From Nitratireductor kimnyeongensis (GTDB lineage Bacteria > Pseudomonadota > Alphaproteobacteria > Rhizobiales > Rhizobiaceae), in the NCBI RefSeq assembly GCF_019891395.1, contig NZ_CP078143.1, positions 3,051,001-3,115,000 of the forward strand: 64,000 nt of DNA, read 5' to 3'. Below, in pieces: positions 36,823 through 44,900 of this stretch (position 1 is its first letter; every line of letters begins with the position of its first letter). The notes beneath the pieces are model-generated. The model did no database searches and was not told the origin of the DNA. It saw nothing but the letters and a program-made list of their open reading frames with translations. The position numbers were made by a program, and so were the translations under genes.

Positions 36823-36857
36823 ACGGCCCCGGAAGCATTTCCGGGGCCGTTTTCTTT
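36823..36857 (+). terminator. Strong intra-operon terminator after the GTA capsid gene
   Basis: ACGGCCCCGGAA and TTCCGGGGCCGT form a perfect 12-bp stem with a GCAT loop, followed by TTTTCTTT. It sits in the 75-base gap between capsid and connector genes. Partial read-through would give more head than tail mRNA. Confidence 0.85.
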
Positions 36858-36872
36858 GAACGGAGTTTCCGC

Positions 36873-37442
36873 ATGACGCTATTTCGCACGGTCGGCCCAT
36901 TGGTCGAACCGGTAACCCTTGCCGAGGCGAAGGCGCATCTTCGGCTTGAGCAGGTGCGTGAAGACGCGCTGATTGAAGGGCTGATCCGCGCCGCGCGCGA
37001 GGAGGTGGAGAAGATCACCGGACAGGCACTGATCGAACAGTCCTGGCGTCTGACGCTGGACGACTGGCCAACAACCAACGTGCTTCTTTTGAACCGGACC
37101 CCGGTGCGCGAAGTGCTATCGGTGACGGTGTTCGACGCTGATGGAGCCGCCTCGATCGTCGATCCATCCACCTATCGGCTGGATGCACATTCCCAGCCGG
37201 CTCGACTTCTGTTGGAATCGAGGCCGCTTCCGGGCCAAAAGCTGAACGGCATCGAGATCGATTTCAGGGCCGGGTACGGAGAAGCGGGGACGGATGTACC
37301 GGACCTTCTGCGGCGCGCCATTCTTATACTTGTGGGCCATTGGTTCGAGTTCCGGGCCGCGTTTGAGGCCAATGATCAGCCCGTATCGATCCCGGCCGGG
37401 TTTCTGCGTCTTGTCAACAGCTATCGGAAGCCGAGGCTGTAA
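36873..37442 (+). CDS. GTA head-tail connector (gp6-like adaptor)
   Basis: A 189-residue helical protein of the phage gp6-like head-tail connector family (PVTLAEAKAHLRLE at the N-terminus, LLRRAILILVGHWFEFRAA near the end). It attaches below the portal ring. GGAG precedes the ATG. The stop overlaps the next start by one base. Confidence 0.92.
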   Translation: MTLFRTVGPLVEPVTLAEAKAHLRLEQVREDALIEGLIRAAREEVEKITGQALIEQSWRLTLDDWPTTNVLLLNRTPVREVLSVTVFDADGAASIVDPSTYRLDAHSQPARLLLESRPLPGQKLNGIEIDFRAGYGEAGTDVPDLLRRAILILVGHWFEFRAAFEANDQPVSIPAGFLRLVNSYRKPRL

Positions 37443-37777
37443 TGCGTATCCAGTTCATCGACCCTGGCGCATTCCGCGCGGAACTCAGCCTGCAGAAAGC
37501 ATCGTTCGTTTCGGACGACGCGGGCGGGCACACCGAGACCTGGAGCGAGATCGCGACGATATTCGGTTTCATTGAGCCAGTGAGGGCCGCGGCGCCTTTC
37601 GGAGCGGGACAACGCCATGAACGGGTGACCCATCGCATCACGCTGCGGTTTCGTACCGGTGTGACCGGCGGGATGCGGATCGTGCGGGGAACGCGGAGTT
37701 TCTCGATCCTGACGGCCCATGATCCCGATGAGACAGGTCGCTACCTGGTCTGTCTCTGTGAGGAGGAACAGACATGA
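37442..37777 (+). CDS. GTA head-tail adaptor / stopper (gp7-like)
   Basis: A 111-residue beta-rich protein of the SPP1 gp16-type head-tail adaptor family, with RHERVTHRITLRFRTGV and FSILTAHDPDETGRYLVCLCEE typical of GTA gp7. It seals the connector before tail attachment. It overlaps the preceding gene by one base (TAATG) and the following small gene by four (ATGA). Confidence 0.9.
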   Translation: MRIQFIDPGAFRAELSLQKASFVSDDAGGHTETWSEIATIFGFIEPVRAAAPFGAGQRHERVTHRITLRFRTGVTGGMRIVRGTRSFSILTAHDPDETGRYLVCLCEEEQT

Positions 37778-37938
37778 AGATGAGCCTGCGACTGACCGGC
37801 GACGGGCTGACCCGGGCATTGCGACGGCTATCACACAAGGTGGCCGAGGTGGGAGAGGCCGCAAGGCGAGCAGAACGCAAAGCGCCGAAATCGGACGTGT
37901 TAAAGCAGGAGCGTGACGATGCTCGCCGCCGCGTTTGA
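37774..37938 (+). CDS. Small GTA protein of 54 residues between gp7 and gp8
   Basis: A short coding region: MKMSLRLTGDGLTRALRRLS, then SHKVAEVGEAARRAERKAPK and a basic end. It starts with an ATGA overlap on gp7, has AGGAGG just upstream, and runs 20 bases past the ATG of the next gene. The N-terminus recalls the first helix of HK97 gp10-type tail-completion proteins, but the rest of that fold is missing. It could be a degraded or minimal tail-joining protein. Tight coupling argues that it is translated. Confidence 0.6.
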   Translation: MKMSLRLTGDGLTRALRRLSHKVAEVGEAARRAERKAPKSDVLKQERDDARRRV

Positions 37939-38326
37939 ACTGCAGAAGGCTGTGTTCGGGACGCTGGCGGCAGATACAGGGCTGACTGGCGCTCTGGGCG
38001 GTGAAAAATTCTACGATCTGGCACCTGCCCGCACGGCCTACCCCTATGCCACATTTGGACCGGCCAGCACGCATGACTGGAGCACGGACACCGAGCAAGG
38101 CAGCGAGCACTTCTTCACGATCAATGTCTGGGCCAACGGCAAGGGGCGACGCGAAGCGCTGCAACTGATGGATCGCATCGATCAGGCGCTGATGACCACT
38201 CCGCTTTCAGTCGCCGGACATCACCTGGTCAACCTGCGCCGTGAGGGCAGCGAAATCCACTTCGACGAAGACCTCAACGCCTATCACGGTTTGATGCGCT
38301 TTCGCGCAATGATCGAGCCCGTTTGA
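37919..38326 (+). CDS. GTA tail terminator (gp8-like, DUF3168)
   Basis: A 135-residue DUF3168 protein (LAAAFELQKAVFGTLAADTGL at the start; YPYATFGPAST and FFTINVWANGKGRREALQLMDRI within). It caps the tail tube and joins it to the head connector. AGGAG is seven bases before the ATG at 37919, so this start is preferred to the GTG at 37913. It overlaps the 54-residue small gene by 20 bases. Confidence 0.9.
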   Translation: MLAAAFELQKAVFGTLAADTGLTGALGGEKFYDLAPARTAYPYATFGPASTHDWSTDTEQGSEHFFTINVWANGKGRREALQLMDRIDQALMTTPLSVAGHHLVNLRREGSEIHFDEDLNAYHGLMRFRAMIEPV

Positions 38327-38354
38327 GACATCAACATTTTCCTGGAGGACAAGC

Positions 38355-38771
38355 ATGGTTGCCAAGAAGGGCAAGGACCTGCTCCTGAAGCTCGACACGA
38401 GCGGGGCGGGAACATTCACCACCGTTGCAGGGCTGCGTGCCAAGCGCCTTGCCTTCAACAGTGAGACGGTGGACGTGACGAATGCGGATTCGGCGGGCCG
38501 ATGGCGGGAACTGCTTGCCGGCAGCGGCGTGCAGCGGGCCGCGATCAGCGGTTCCGGAATTTTCAAGGATAGCGCATCGGACGCCGCAATTCGCAGCCGG
38601 TTCTTTTCCAGCGAGATAGCCGACTGGCAGTTAACGATACCGGATTTCGGCATCGTGTCAGGACCGTTTCAGATCACCGCGCTGGAGTATGGCGGCAATC
38701 ACGATGGTGAGGTGACCTTTGAGATCGCCCTGGAGTCTGCCGGGGCCGTGAATTTTGCGGAGGTCCCATGA
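38355..38771 (+). CDS. GTA major tail tube protein (gp9-like, TP901-1 family)
   Basis: A 138-residue tail tube protein with the TP901-1 family signature: KGKDLLLKLDTSGAGTFTTVAGLRAKRLAFN, then VDVTNADSAGRWRELLAGSGVQRAAISGSGIFKDSASD-like sequence. Hexamers stack to form the tail. GGAGG precedes the ATG, and the end overlaps the gp10-like gene by four bases. Confidence 0.93.
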   Translation: MVAKKGKDLLLKLDTSGAGTFTTVAGLRAKRLAFNSETVDVTNADSAGRWRELLAGSGVQRAAISGSGIFKDSASDAAIRSRFFSSEIADWQLTIPDFGIVSGPFQITALEYGGNHDGEVTFEIALESAGAVNFAEVP

Positions 38772-39106
38772 TCAGTGTCAACTGCAGGCGCGGCGAGGTG
38801 GCTGCGCGGATCGACGGCAAAGACTACACGCTTTGCCTGACATTGGGTGCCTTGGCCGAACTCGAAGACGCATTCGCTGCAGAGGATCTGGGCGAACTTG
38901 CGAAGCGGTTTTCCAGCGGGCGCCTTTCTGCCCGCGACATGCAGCGCGTGATCGGGGCTGGTCTTCGCGGCGGCGGCCACGCCGTCAGCCAGGAGGATGT
39001 GCAGGCCATGCGCTGCGAAGAGGGCTTGGCCGGGCTCGCGCGGGTTGTGAGTGCACTTTTGGTGGCGACGTTCGGCGGAGCGGAGGAACCGGCTCCAAAC
39101 CCTTGA
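38768..39106 (+). CDS. GTA gp10-like protein (gene transfer agent family, tail assembly)
   Basis: A 112-residue protein of the GTA-gp10/DUF3356 type (GEVAARIDGKDYTLCLTLGALAELEDAF, then VIGAGLRGGGHAVSQEDVQAM). By position it is the first of the two tail-assembly chaperone-type proteins that precede the tape measure. It is coupled by a four-base overlap to the tail tube gene and by a TTGA overlap to the next gene. Confidence 0.9.
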   Translation: MISVNCRRGEVAARIDGKDYTLCLTLGALAELEDAFAAEDLGELAKRFSSGRLSARDMQRVIGAGLRGGGHAVSQEDVQAMRCEEGLAGLARVVSALLVATFGGAEEPAPNP

Positions 39107-39351
39107 ATGCCGCATCAGCCCAAGCGCGGCCTTTCCCCTGGAATGAGGTGATGGGCGTTGCGTTTGGGGTGCTGCGGCTTCCACCGGGTGCGTTCTGGGG
39201 CATGACACCGCGCGAGCTGAATTGTGCGCTGGAAGCGCTGCATGGCGCCGCTCCGGGTGTCCCGGCGCGCAGCGATTTCGATCAGCTCATGCAACGCTTT
39301 CCAGACTTGGACGTCGGACAACAGGTGGAGGCAATTCCTTGGAAGACGTGA
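39103..39351 (+). CDS. GTA tail assembly chaperone (gp10.1-like, rcc01693 family)
   Basis: An 82-residue protein beginning with a TTG overlapping the gp10 stop (TTGA). Its sequence FPWNEVMGVAFGVLRLPPGAFW followed by MTPRELNCALEAL is diagnostic for the small rcc01693-like protein of GTA clusters. With gp10 it should chaperone the tape measure protein. No separate strong ribosome site is seen, so translation relies on coupling. Confidence 0.87.
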   Translation: MNAASAQARPFPWNEVMGVAFGVLRLPPGAFWGMTPRELNCALEALHGAAPGVPARSDFDQLMQRFPDLDVGQQVEAIPWKT

Positions 39352-39890
39352 CCTTTGAAATTCGCGCGGACACAAAGCCGTTTGCCGAAGCGCTGAGCGA
39401 ACTGGAGACACTGGCGGACGGCTTTGGCCGGCAGATGACCGGGGCGCTGAAAAGTGCGGTGGTAAGTGGCAAATCGTTCGAGGATGTGCTGCGCAATATC
39501 GGCATGAACCTGGCGAGTATGGCGCTTTCGCAGGCGCTGCAGCCTTTGGCGGCGCTGGGATCGTCGCTTTTTTCGAGTGTTGTCGGGGGGATCCTGCCCT
39601 TCGCCAAGGGGGGCGTGGTCCCGTTTGCCGATGGCGGCGTCGTTTCCTCGCCCACCTATTTCCCGATGGGGGGCAGGGTCGGCTTGATGGGCGAGGCCGG
39701 CGCAGAAGCGATCCTGCCTCTGCAGCGCGGTTCCGACGGTCGGCTGGGTGTTGCCGCAGGAAGCGGTTCGTCGGCTGCAAACATCGTTTTCAACATTTCG
39801 ACACCGGACGCGGCATCGTTCCGCAAGTCGCAGGCCCAGATCACAGGCATGCTGGCACGCGCTGTATCGCGTGGCGCCAGGACCTTTTGA
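39339..39890 (+). CDS. GTA tape measure protein (gp11-like)
   Basis: A 183-residue protein. The start is TTG at 39339 with GGAGG seven bases before it, inside the end of the preceding gene. It has a helical N-terminal part (EIRADTKPFAEALSELETLADGFG), a hydrophobic centre (LSQALQPLAALGSSLFSSVVGGILPFAKGG) and a C-terminal motif MGEAGAEAILPLQR found at the end of many phage tape measure proteins. It is very short for this function, implying a short tail; RcGTA gp11 is also short. Confidence 0.88.
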   Translation: MEDVTFEIRADTKPFAEALSELETLADGFGRQMTGALKSAVVSGKSFEDVLRNIGMNLASMALSQALQPLAALGSSLFSSVVGGILPFAKGGVVPFADGGVVSSPTYFPMGGRVGLMGEAGAEAILPLQRGSDGRLGVAAGSGSSAANIVFNISTPDAASFRKSQAQITGMLARAVSRGARTF

Positions 39891-39908
39891 GGAAGGACAA
39901 CAACCGGC

Positions 39909-40550
39909 ATGAACGCCTTTCACGATGTGCGGTTTCCCGTGGCCATCTCCTTTGGGGCCACTGGAGGGCCAGAAAGACGCAACGAAATCGTGGAGCTGAC
40001 ATCGGGTCGCGAGAAGCGCAATGCGAGACATGCGCTAGCGCGGCGGTATTACGACGTCGGCACGGGATTGCGCTCGCTCGACGATGTGCACGAAGTGATC
40101 GCATTTTTCGAGGCGCGACGCGGTTCGCTTCATGGGTTTCGGTTCCGCGACCCATTCGACATGAAATCCTGTGCACCTTCCGGGACGCCGACTGCAAGTG
40201 ACCAGGCGATTGGCGTGGGCGATGGCGTCGCCACGCGCTTTGCGTTGGCAAAGACATATGGGGAGGCGCCCGATGCGGTTCTGCGCCCGATCACCCGTCC
40301 TGTCGCGGACACGGTTCTGGTTGGCGTCGACGGTGTGCTTCAGCAGACTTCGCTCGACTTTGCCATCGACAGCGCCACGGGAGAGGTGGTTTTCGAACCT
40401 CAGGCGGTGCCCGCGGAAGGTGCTGTGGTCACGGCCGGATTCGAATTCGACGTGCCGGTCCGCTTCGACATCGAAAGACTGTCCGTGAGCCTCAGTGCTT
40501 TCAGGGCGGGGCAAATTCCCACGATCCCGCTGGTGGAGATACTTGCATGA
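39909..40550 (+). CDS. GTA distal tail protein (gp12-like, DUF2460)
   Basis: A 213-residue DUF2460 protein (FHDVRFPVAISFGATGGPERRNEIVEL at the start; FFEARRGSLHGFRFRDPFDMKS; PVRFDIERLSVSLSAFRAGQIP near the end). It forms the ring at the end of the tail tube. GGAAGG-type ribosome site; four-base overlap with the next gene. Confidence 0.94.
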   Translation: MNAFHDVRFPVAISFGATGGPERRNEIVELTSGREKRNARHALARRYYDVGTGLRSLDDVHEVIAFFEARRGSLHGFRFRDPFDMKSCAPSGTPTASDQAIGVGDGVATRFALAKTYGEAPDAVLRPITRPVADTVLVGVDGVLQQTSLDFAIDSATGEVVFEPQAVPAEGAVVTAGFEFDVPVRFDIERLSVSLSAFRAGQIPTIPLVEILA

Positions 40551-41437
40551 CGTCGACAGAAGAAACGCTGGAAGCCCACATTCAAGGGGAGGTCACAAGC
40601 CTTTGCCATTGTTGGCGGTTGAGCCGAGCCGACGGGGTCATCCTCGGTTTTACCGATCACGACAGGCAATTGAATTGCGACGGTGCGAGTTTTCATCCGT
40701 ACACGGGTTTTACCGCAAGTGAGGCCAGATCATCATTCGGACTATCGGTGGATACGGTCGACGTGGCTGGAGCGCTTTCCGCCTCGGAGATCCGAGAAGA
40801 AGACATTCTCTCAGGACTCTATGACGGTGCAAGGGTCGAGACGTTGCTCGTGAACTGGCGGGACCCATCGATGTTTCAAAGGCTGCGTGTGGCAGTGATC
40901 GGCAAGGTGACGCGGCAGGATGGACGTTTCGTCGCCGAACTGGAAAGCGAGGCATGGACACTTGATCAGCCGAGTGGACGAACCGTTGGACGAGGTTGCG
41001 ATGCCGAACTGGGTGACCAGCGGTGCGGAGTGGACCTGACCGATGACCGTTTTGCAGGCAGCGGAATTTTCCTTCGCGCTGAAGAAGCGAACGTTCTGGT
41101 GGTTGATGGCCTTGATGCGTTTGCGGCTGGCTGGTTTGACAATGGCGTTCTGACCTGGGTCAGCGGAGCGCAATCCGGTCGCAGGGAACGGGTCATTGCG
41201 CATGTGAACTCTGGAAGCGAGACCCGGCTCTCACTCTGGCGCGAAGCACCGCTGAGGGGAGAGGCGGGGGATGGGTTCATAGTCGTCGCAGGGTGTAACA
41301 AGCAATTTCCCACCTGCAAGGGGAAGTTCCAGAATGCCCCGAATTTTCGTGGATTCCCGCATCTGCCCGGCGATGACGCGGCCTATAGCTATGTACGGGG
41401 CGAGGGGGTCTTCGACGGCAAGGCTTTGGTGCAGTGA
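40547..41437 (+). CDS. GTA baseplate hub protein (gp13-like, DUF2163)
   Basis: A 296-residue DUF2163 protein. Two cysteine pairs, C-x8-C (CDAELGDQRC) and C-x6-C (CNKQFPTC), surround the C-terminal third. In the Rhodobacter GTA, the corresponding hub protein is reported to hold an iron-sulfur cluster through conserved cysteines, so the same is likely here. FLRAEEANVLVVDG, WFDNGVLTWVSGAQSGRR and FRGFPHLPGDDA are typical of the family. It is coupled to both neighbours by four-base overlaps. Confidence 0.93.
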   Translation: MTSTEETLEAHIQGEVTSLCHCWRLSRADGVILGFTDHDRQLNCDGASFHPYTGFTASEARSSFGLSVDTVDVAGALSASEIREEDILSGLYDGARVETLLVNWRDPSMFQRLRVAVIGKVTRQDGRFVAELESEAWTLDQPSGRTVGRGCDAELGDQRCGVDLTDDRFAGSGIFLRAEEANVLVVDGLDAFAAGWFDNGVLTWVSGAQSGRRERVIAHVNSGSETRLSLWREAPLRGEAGDGFIVVAGCNKQFPTCKGKFQNAPNFRGFPHLPGDDAAYSYVRGEGVFDGKALVQ

Positions 41438-41910
41438 CCCAGAGTGACCATCCAACCGAAGGGGCATTGCGGGAAGCCATTCTGTATGAAGCCCTGAGCT
41501 GGGTCGGTACCCCCTACCGGCATCAGGCGAGCCGCAAAGGCGTGGGTTGCGATTGCCTTGGACTGTTGCGCGGTGTGTGGCGAAGCGTGCTGGGCTGCGA
41601 GCCAGAAGAGCCGGGAGTCTATAGCGCTGATTGGGCGGAGTGTTGCGGCGAAGAGCGTCTTCTTTCCGCGGCCAGGCGTCATTGCATTGAACGGGCGCAT
41701 GCGGACCCGCAGCCAGCCGATATCGTTCTGTTTCGCTGGCGCACAAATCTGCCAGCCAAGCATGTGGGCATCATGACGGCGACGGATGCTTTCGTGCACG
41801 CCTATGAGGGGGCTGCAGTCGTGGTCTCACCGCTTGTACCGCAATGGCGCAGGCGGATTGCAGGTCTGTTCGCCTTTCCAATGCCCCTATCCTCGATATC
41901 CCGAAAGTAG
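41434..41910 (+). CDS. GTA NlpC/P60 cell-wall peptidase (gp14-like)
   Basis: A 158-residue cysteine peptidase that opens peptidoglycan for DNA entry. The catalytic C41 is in GCDCLGLLRGVW, and the catalytic His is H110 in PAKHVGIM. The GTG start overlaps the hub gene stop (GTGA). It is a tail-tip component in this family, not a free endolysin. It ends six bases before the baseplate gene. Confidence 0.94.
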   Translation: MTQSDHPTEGALREAILYEALSWVGTPYRHQASRKGVGCDCLGLLRGVWRSVLGCEPEEPGVYSADWAECCGEERLLSAARRHCIERAHADPQPADIVLFRWRTNLPAKHVGIMTATDAFVHAYEGAAVVVSPLVPQWRRRIAGLFAFPMPLSSISRK

Positions 41911-41916
41911 AAACAT

Positions 41917-44900
41917 ATGGCTACACTCGTCTTGCAGGCTGCCGGTGCGTTCCTCGGTGGCTTTCTCGGGCCTGTCGGCGTGACGCTGGGAACCGCTGCG
42001 GGCGCCCTGGCCGGCTATGTGGTCGATAGGGCTCTTTTCGGAGGGGCACAGCACTACGAAGGCCCCCGGCTTTCCGCAGCAAGACCATTTTCCGGGGAGG
42101 AAGGCTCTCCCTTGCCCAGACTTTATGGAACCGTGCGCACAGGCGGCACGCTGATCTGGGCAACGCGTTTCGAAGAAACCAGCACCACGGAGCGCCAGGG
42201 CGGCAAGGGTGGGCCGAAAGCAACCACGTACTCCTATTTCGCCAACGCCGCCTTTGCGATCTGCGATGGGGAGATTGCCGGCGTTCGTCGCATCTGGGCT
42301 GACGGCGAGGAAGTGGATCAAAGCAGGGTCAATATCCGGGTTTACCGCGGCACTGAGGACCAAATGCCCGATCCGCTGATCGAGGCAAAGCAAGGTGCCG
42401 GCAATGCGCCGGCCTATCGCGGAACTGCCTATGTGGTGATCGACCGCATGCCAATCGATGACTACGGACGACGAATCCCTCAGCTTCAGTTTGAAGTGCT
42501 CCGGCCGGTTGCCACGTTGAATGCGAAGGTTGGTTCCGTGGCGCTTATTCCGGGCTCCACCGAGTTTGGCCTTTCTCCGAAAGCGGTCGAAATTCGCAAC
42601 AGTCCGGGAAAACACACGGTCGTCAACCGCAATACGCGGGTCGCCGAAAGCGATTTCGAAGCCTCGCTGGATGAGTTGCAGGCACTGATGCCGAACCTCA
42701 AGAGCATATCGCTTGTCGTGTCCTGGTTCGGAACGGATCTAAGGGCAGGGCACTGCCAGATCAAACCTATGGTGAGTTCGCACGGGAGCAGCACGTTTCC
42801 ACTGGACTGGGAGGAAATCTGGGAGCAGATGGGGGTGCCGCCGGCATTTCTCGATCACTTCTCGGGCAGCGGGCGAAACGAGAAATGGAGCGTTTCGAGC
42901 CTGGAGCGCGAGGACGCCCAAGTCGTTTCCTACACCGAGCAGGGGGCTGCTTATGGAGGGACGCCGTCCGACCATACGGTGGTGGCTGCGATCAGGGCGA
43001 TCAGGGCGCGGGGGCTAAAGGTCTGGCTCTACCCGTTCATTATGATGGATGTGCCCGCCGGCAACGATCTTCCCAGTCCGGACGGTGGGATGCATCAGCC
43101 CGTTTACCCATGGCGGGGGCGGATTACATGTTACCCGGCACCGGGGCGTCCTGGGACTGCGGACAAAACCGCGGCGGCTGATGCGCAGGTCGCCGCTCTG
43201 CTGGGAGATGCCGACGCGGCAGCTTACATACTTGGAGAGGATACGGTGGATTTCATCGGTGATCCCGATGAATGGGGTTATCGACGTTTTTTGCTTCACT
43301 ATGCCCATCTGGCTGCCATGGCTGGCGGCGTGGACGGATTTCTCATCGGTTCGGAACTGCGCGGACTAACCCAGTTGCGTGATCAGAACGGCCAGTACCC
43401 TTTCGTTGAGGGGTTGAGGGGCCTGGCCAATGAAGTGCGCGCAATTGTGGGAGCGGGAGCCACGATTACCTATGGCGCCGACTGGACCGAATATTTTGGG
43501 CATCAGCCTGCCGACGGAAGCGGTGACGTGTTTTTTCACCTTGACCCTTTGTGGGCGGACGATGCCATCGATGCGGTGGGTATCGACAATTACATGCCGC
43601 TCTCGGACTGGCGCGATGAAGATCAAGCGGGCGGCAATCCGGATGGCTTCTATGGACCCTACGACCCGCTGGGGCTCAGGGAGAGCATTGCCGCGGGCGA
43701 GGGCTTTGACTGGTTTTATGCCAGCGAGGCAGATCGGCGTGCCCGGCTCCGTACGCCCATAACAGACGGCGCTTACGGAAAACCCTGGGTGTTCCGATAC
43801 AAAGATCTTGTTGCATGGTGGTCGAACCCGCATTTTGACCGGCTCGGCGGGGTTGAGCAGGCTCTTCCAACCGCCTGGATTCCAGCGTCAAAACCACTCA
43901 TCTTTACCGAGCTCGGTTGCCCTGCGGTCGACAAGGGTCCCAACCAGCCGAATGTGTTTCCGGATGCGAAATCCTCGGAGAATGCGTTGCCGCATTTCTC
44001 CAATGGCGGACGCTCGGATCTGGCCCAGCATCGGCTGCTCGAGGCGCATTATGACTATTGGGCCGAAACGGGCCCGCACAACCCCGTTTCACCGGTTTAC
44101 CAAGCCCCCATGGTCGATCCGCAAATGTTCAGCCTTTGGGCCTGGGATGCGCGTCCTTTCCCGGCGTTTCCGGTTCGAACGGGTGTTTGGGGAGACGGTG
44201 GCAATTGGGCGACCGGGCATTGGCTGAATGGTCGTGCAAGCAGCGCAACCGCCGGTGATCTGATTAACGCCATATTGGACGATCACGGACTGGAGAGAGG
44301 CGAAACAGCGAACGCAGACGGTTGGGTTTCCGGATATGTGATCGCCAATCCGACCACTGCTCGGGCGGCGCTGGAACCGATCCTCGATCTGTTTGGCATT
44401 GGTGCTCATGAGCAGGAAGGGAAACTCAGTTTCCGTTCGCTCGCTTCCGCTCTGGGCGATACGCGAGAGATCGCGGATTTGGCCATGCAAGATGACGGTG
44501 CGGCGGTGGAGCGGATGCGGGAGCCCGATCATGCCCTGCCTGCCGAATTGCATCTGGATTTCCGTGACGAGATGCGCGATCACCAGGCTGCCACGAAACG
44601 TGTGGCGCATATCGGTGCGAAGGGACGAAGAACCCATTTTCTCAGTTTCCCGGGCGTGTTGACTGCGCCCGAAGCTGAAATCCAGGCGAAGGAATGGCTT
44701 TTTCGCCATTGGGCTGCACGGGAGGAAGCCCAGTTCGTCCTGCCGCCTTCGGAGTATGGCATAGAGCCAGGCATGATCGTTCATCTCCCCGAGGTTCTGG
44801 GAGCGGGTCGATATCTCGTCACTGAGCTGGAAGACGGCCTGTTGCGTCGGATCAAGGCGCGGCGTGTGCTTGCGAACCCGTCGCCGGCGGTGGGCGCGGC

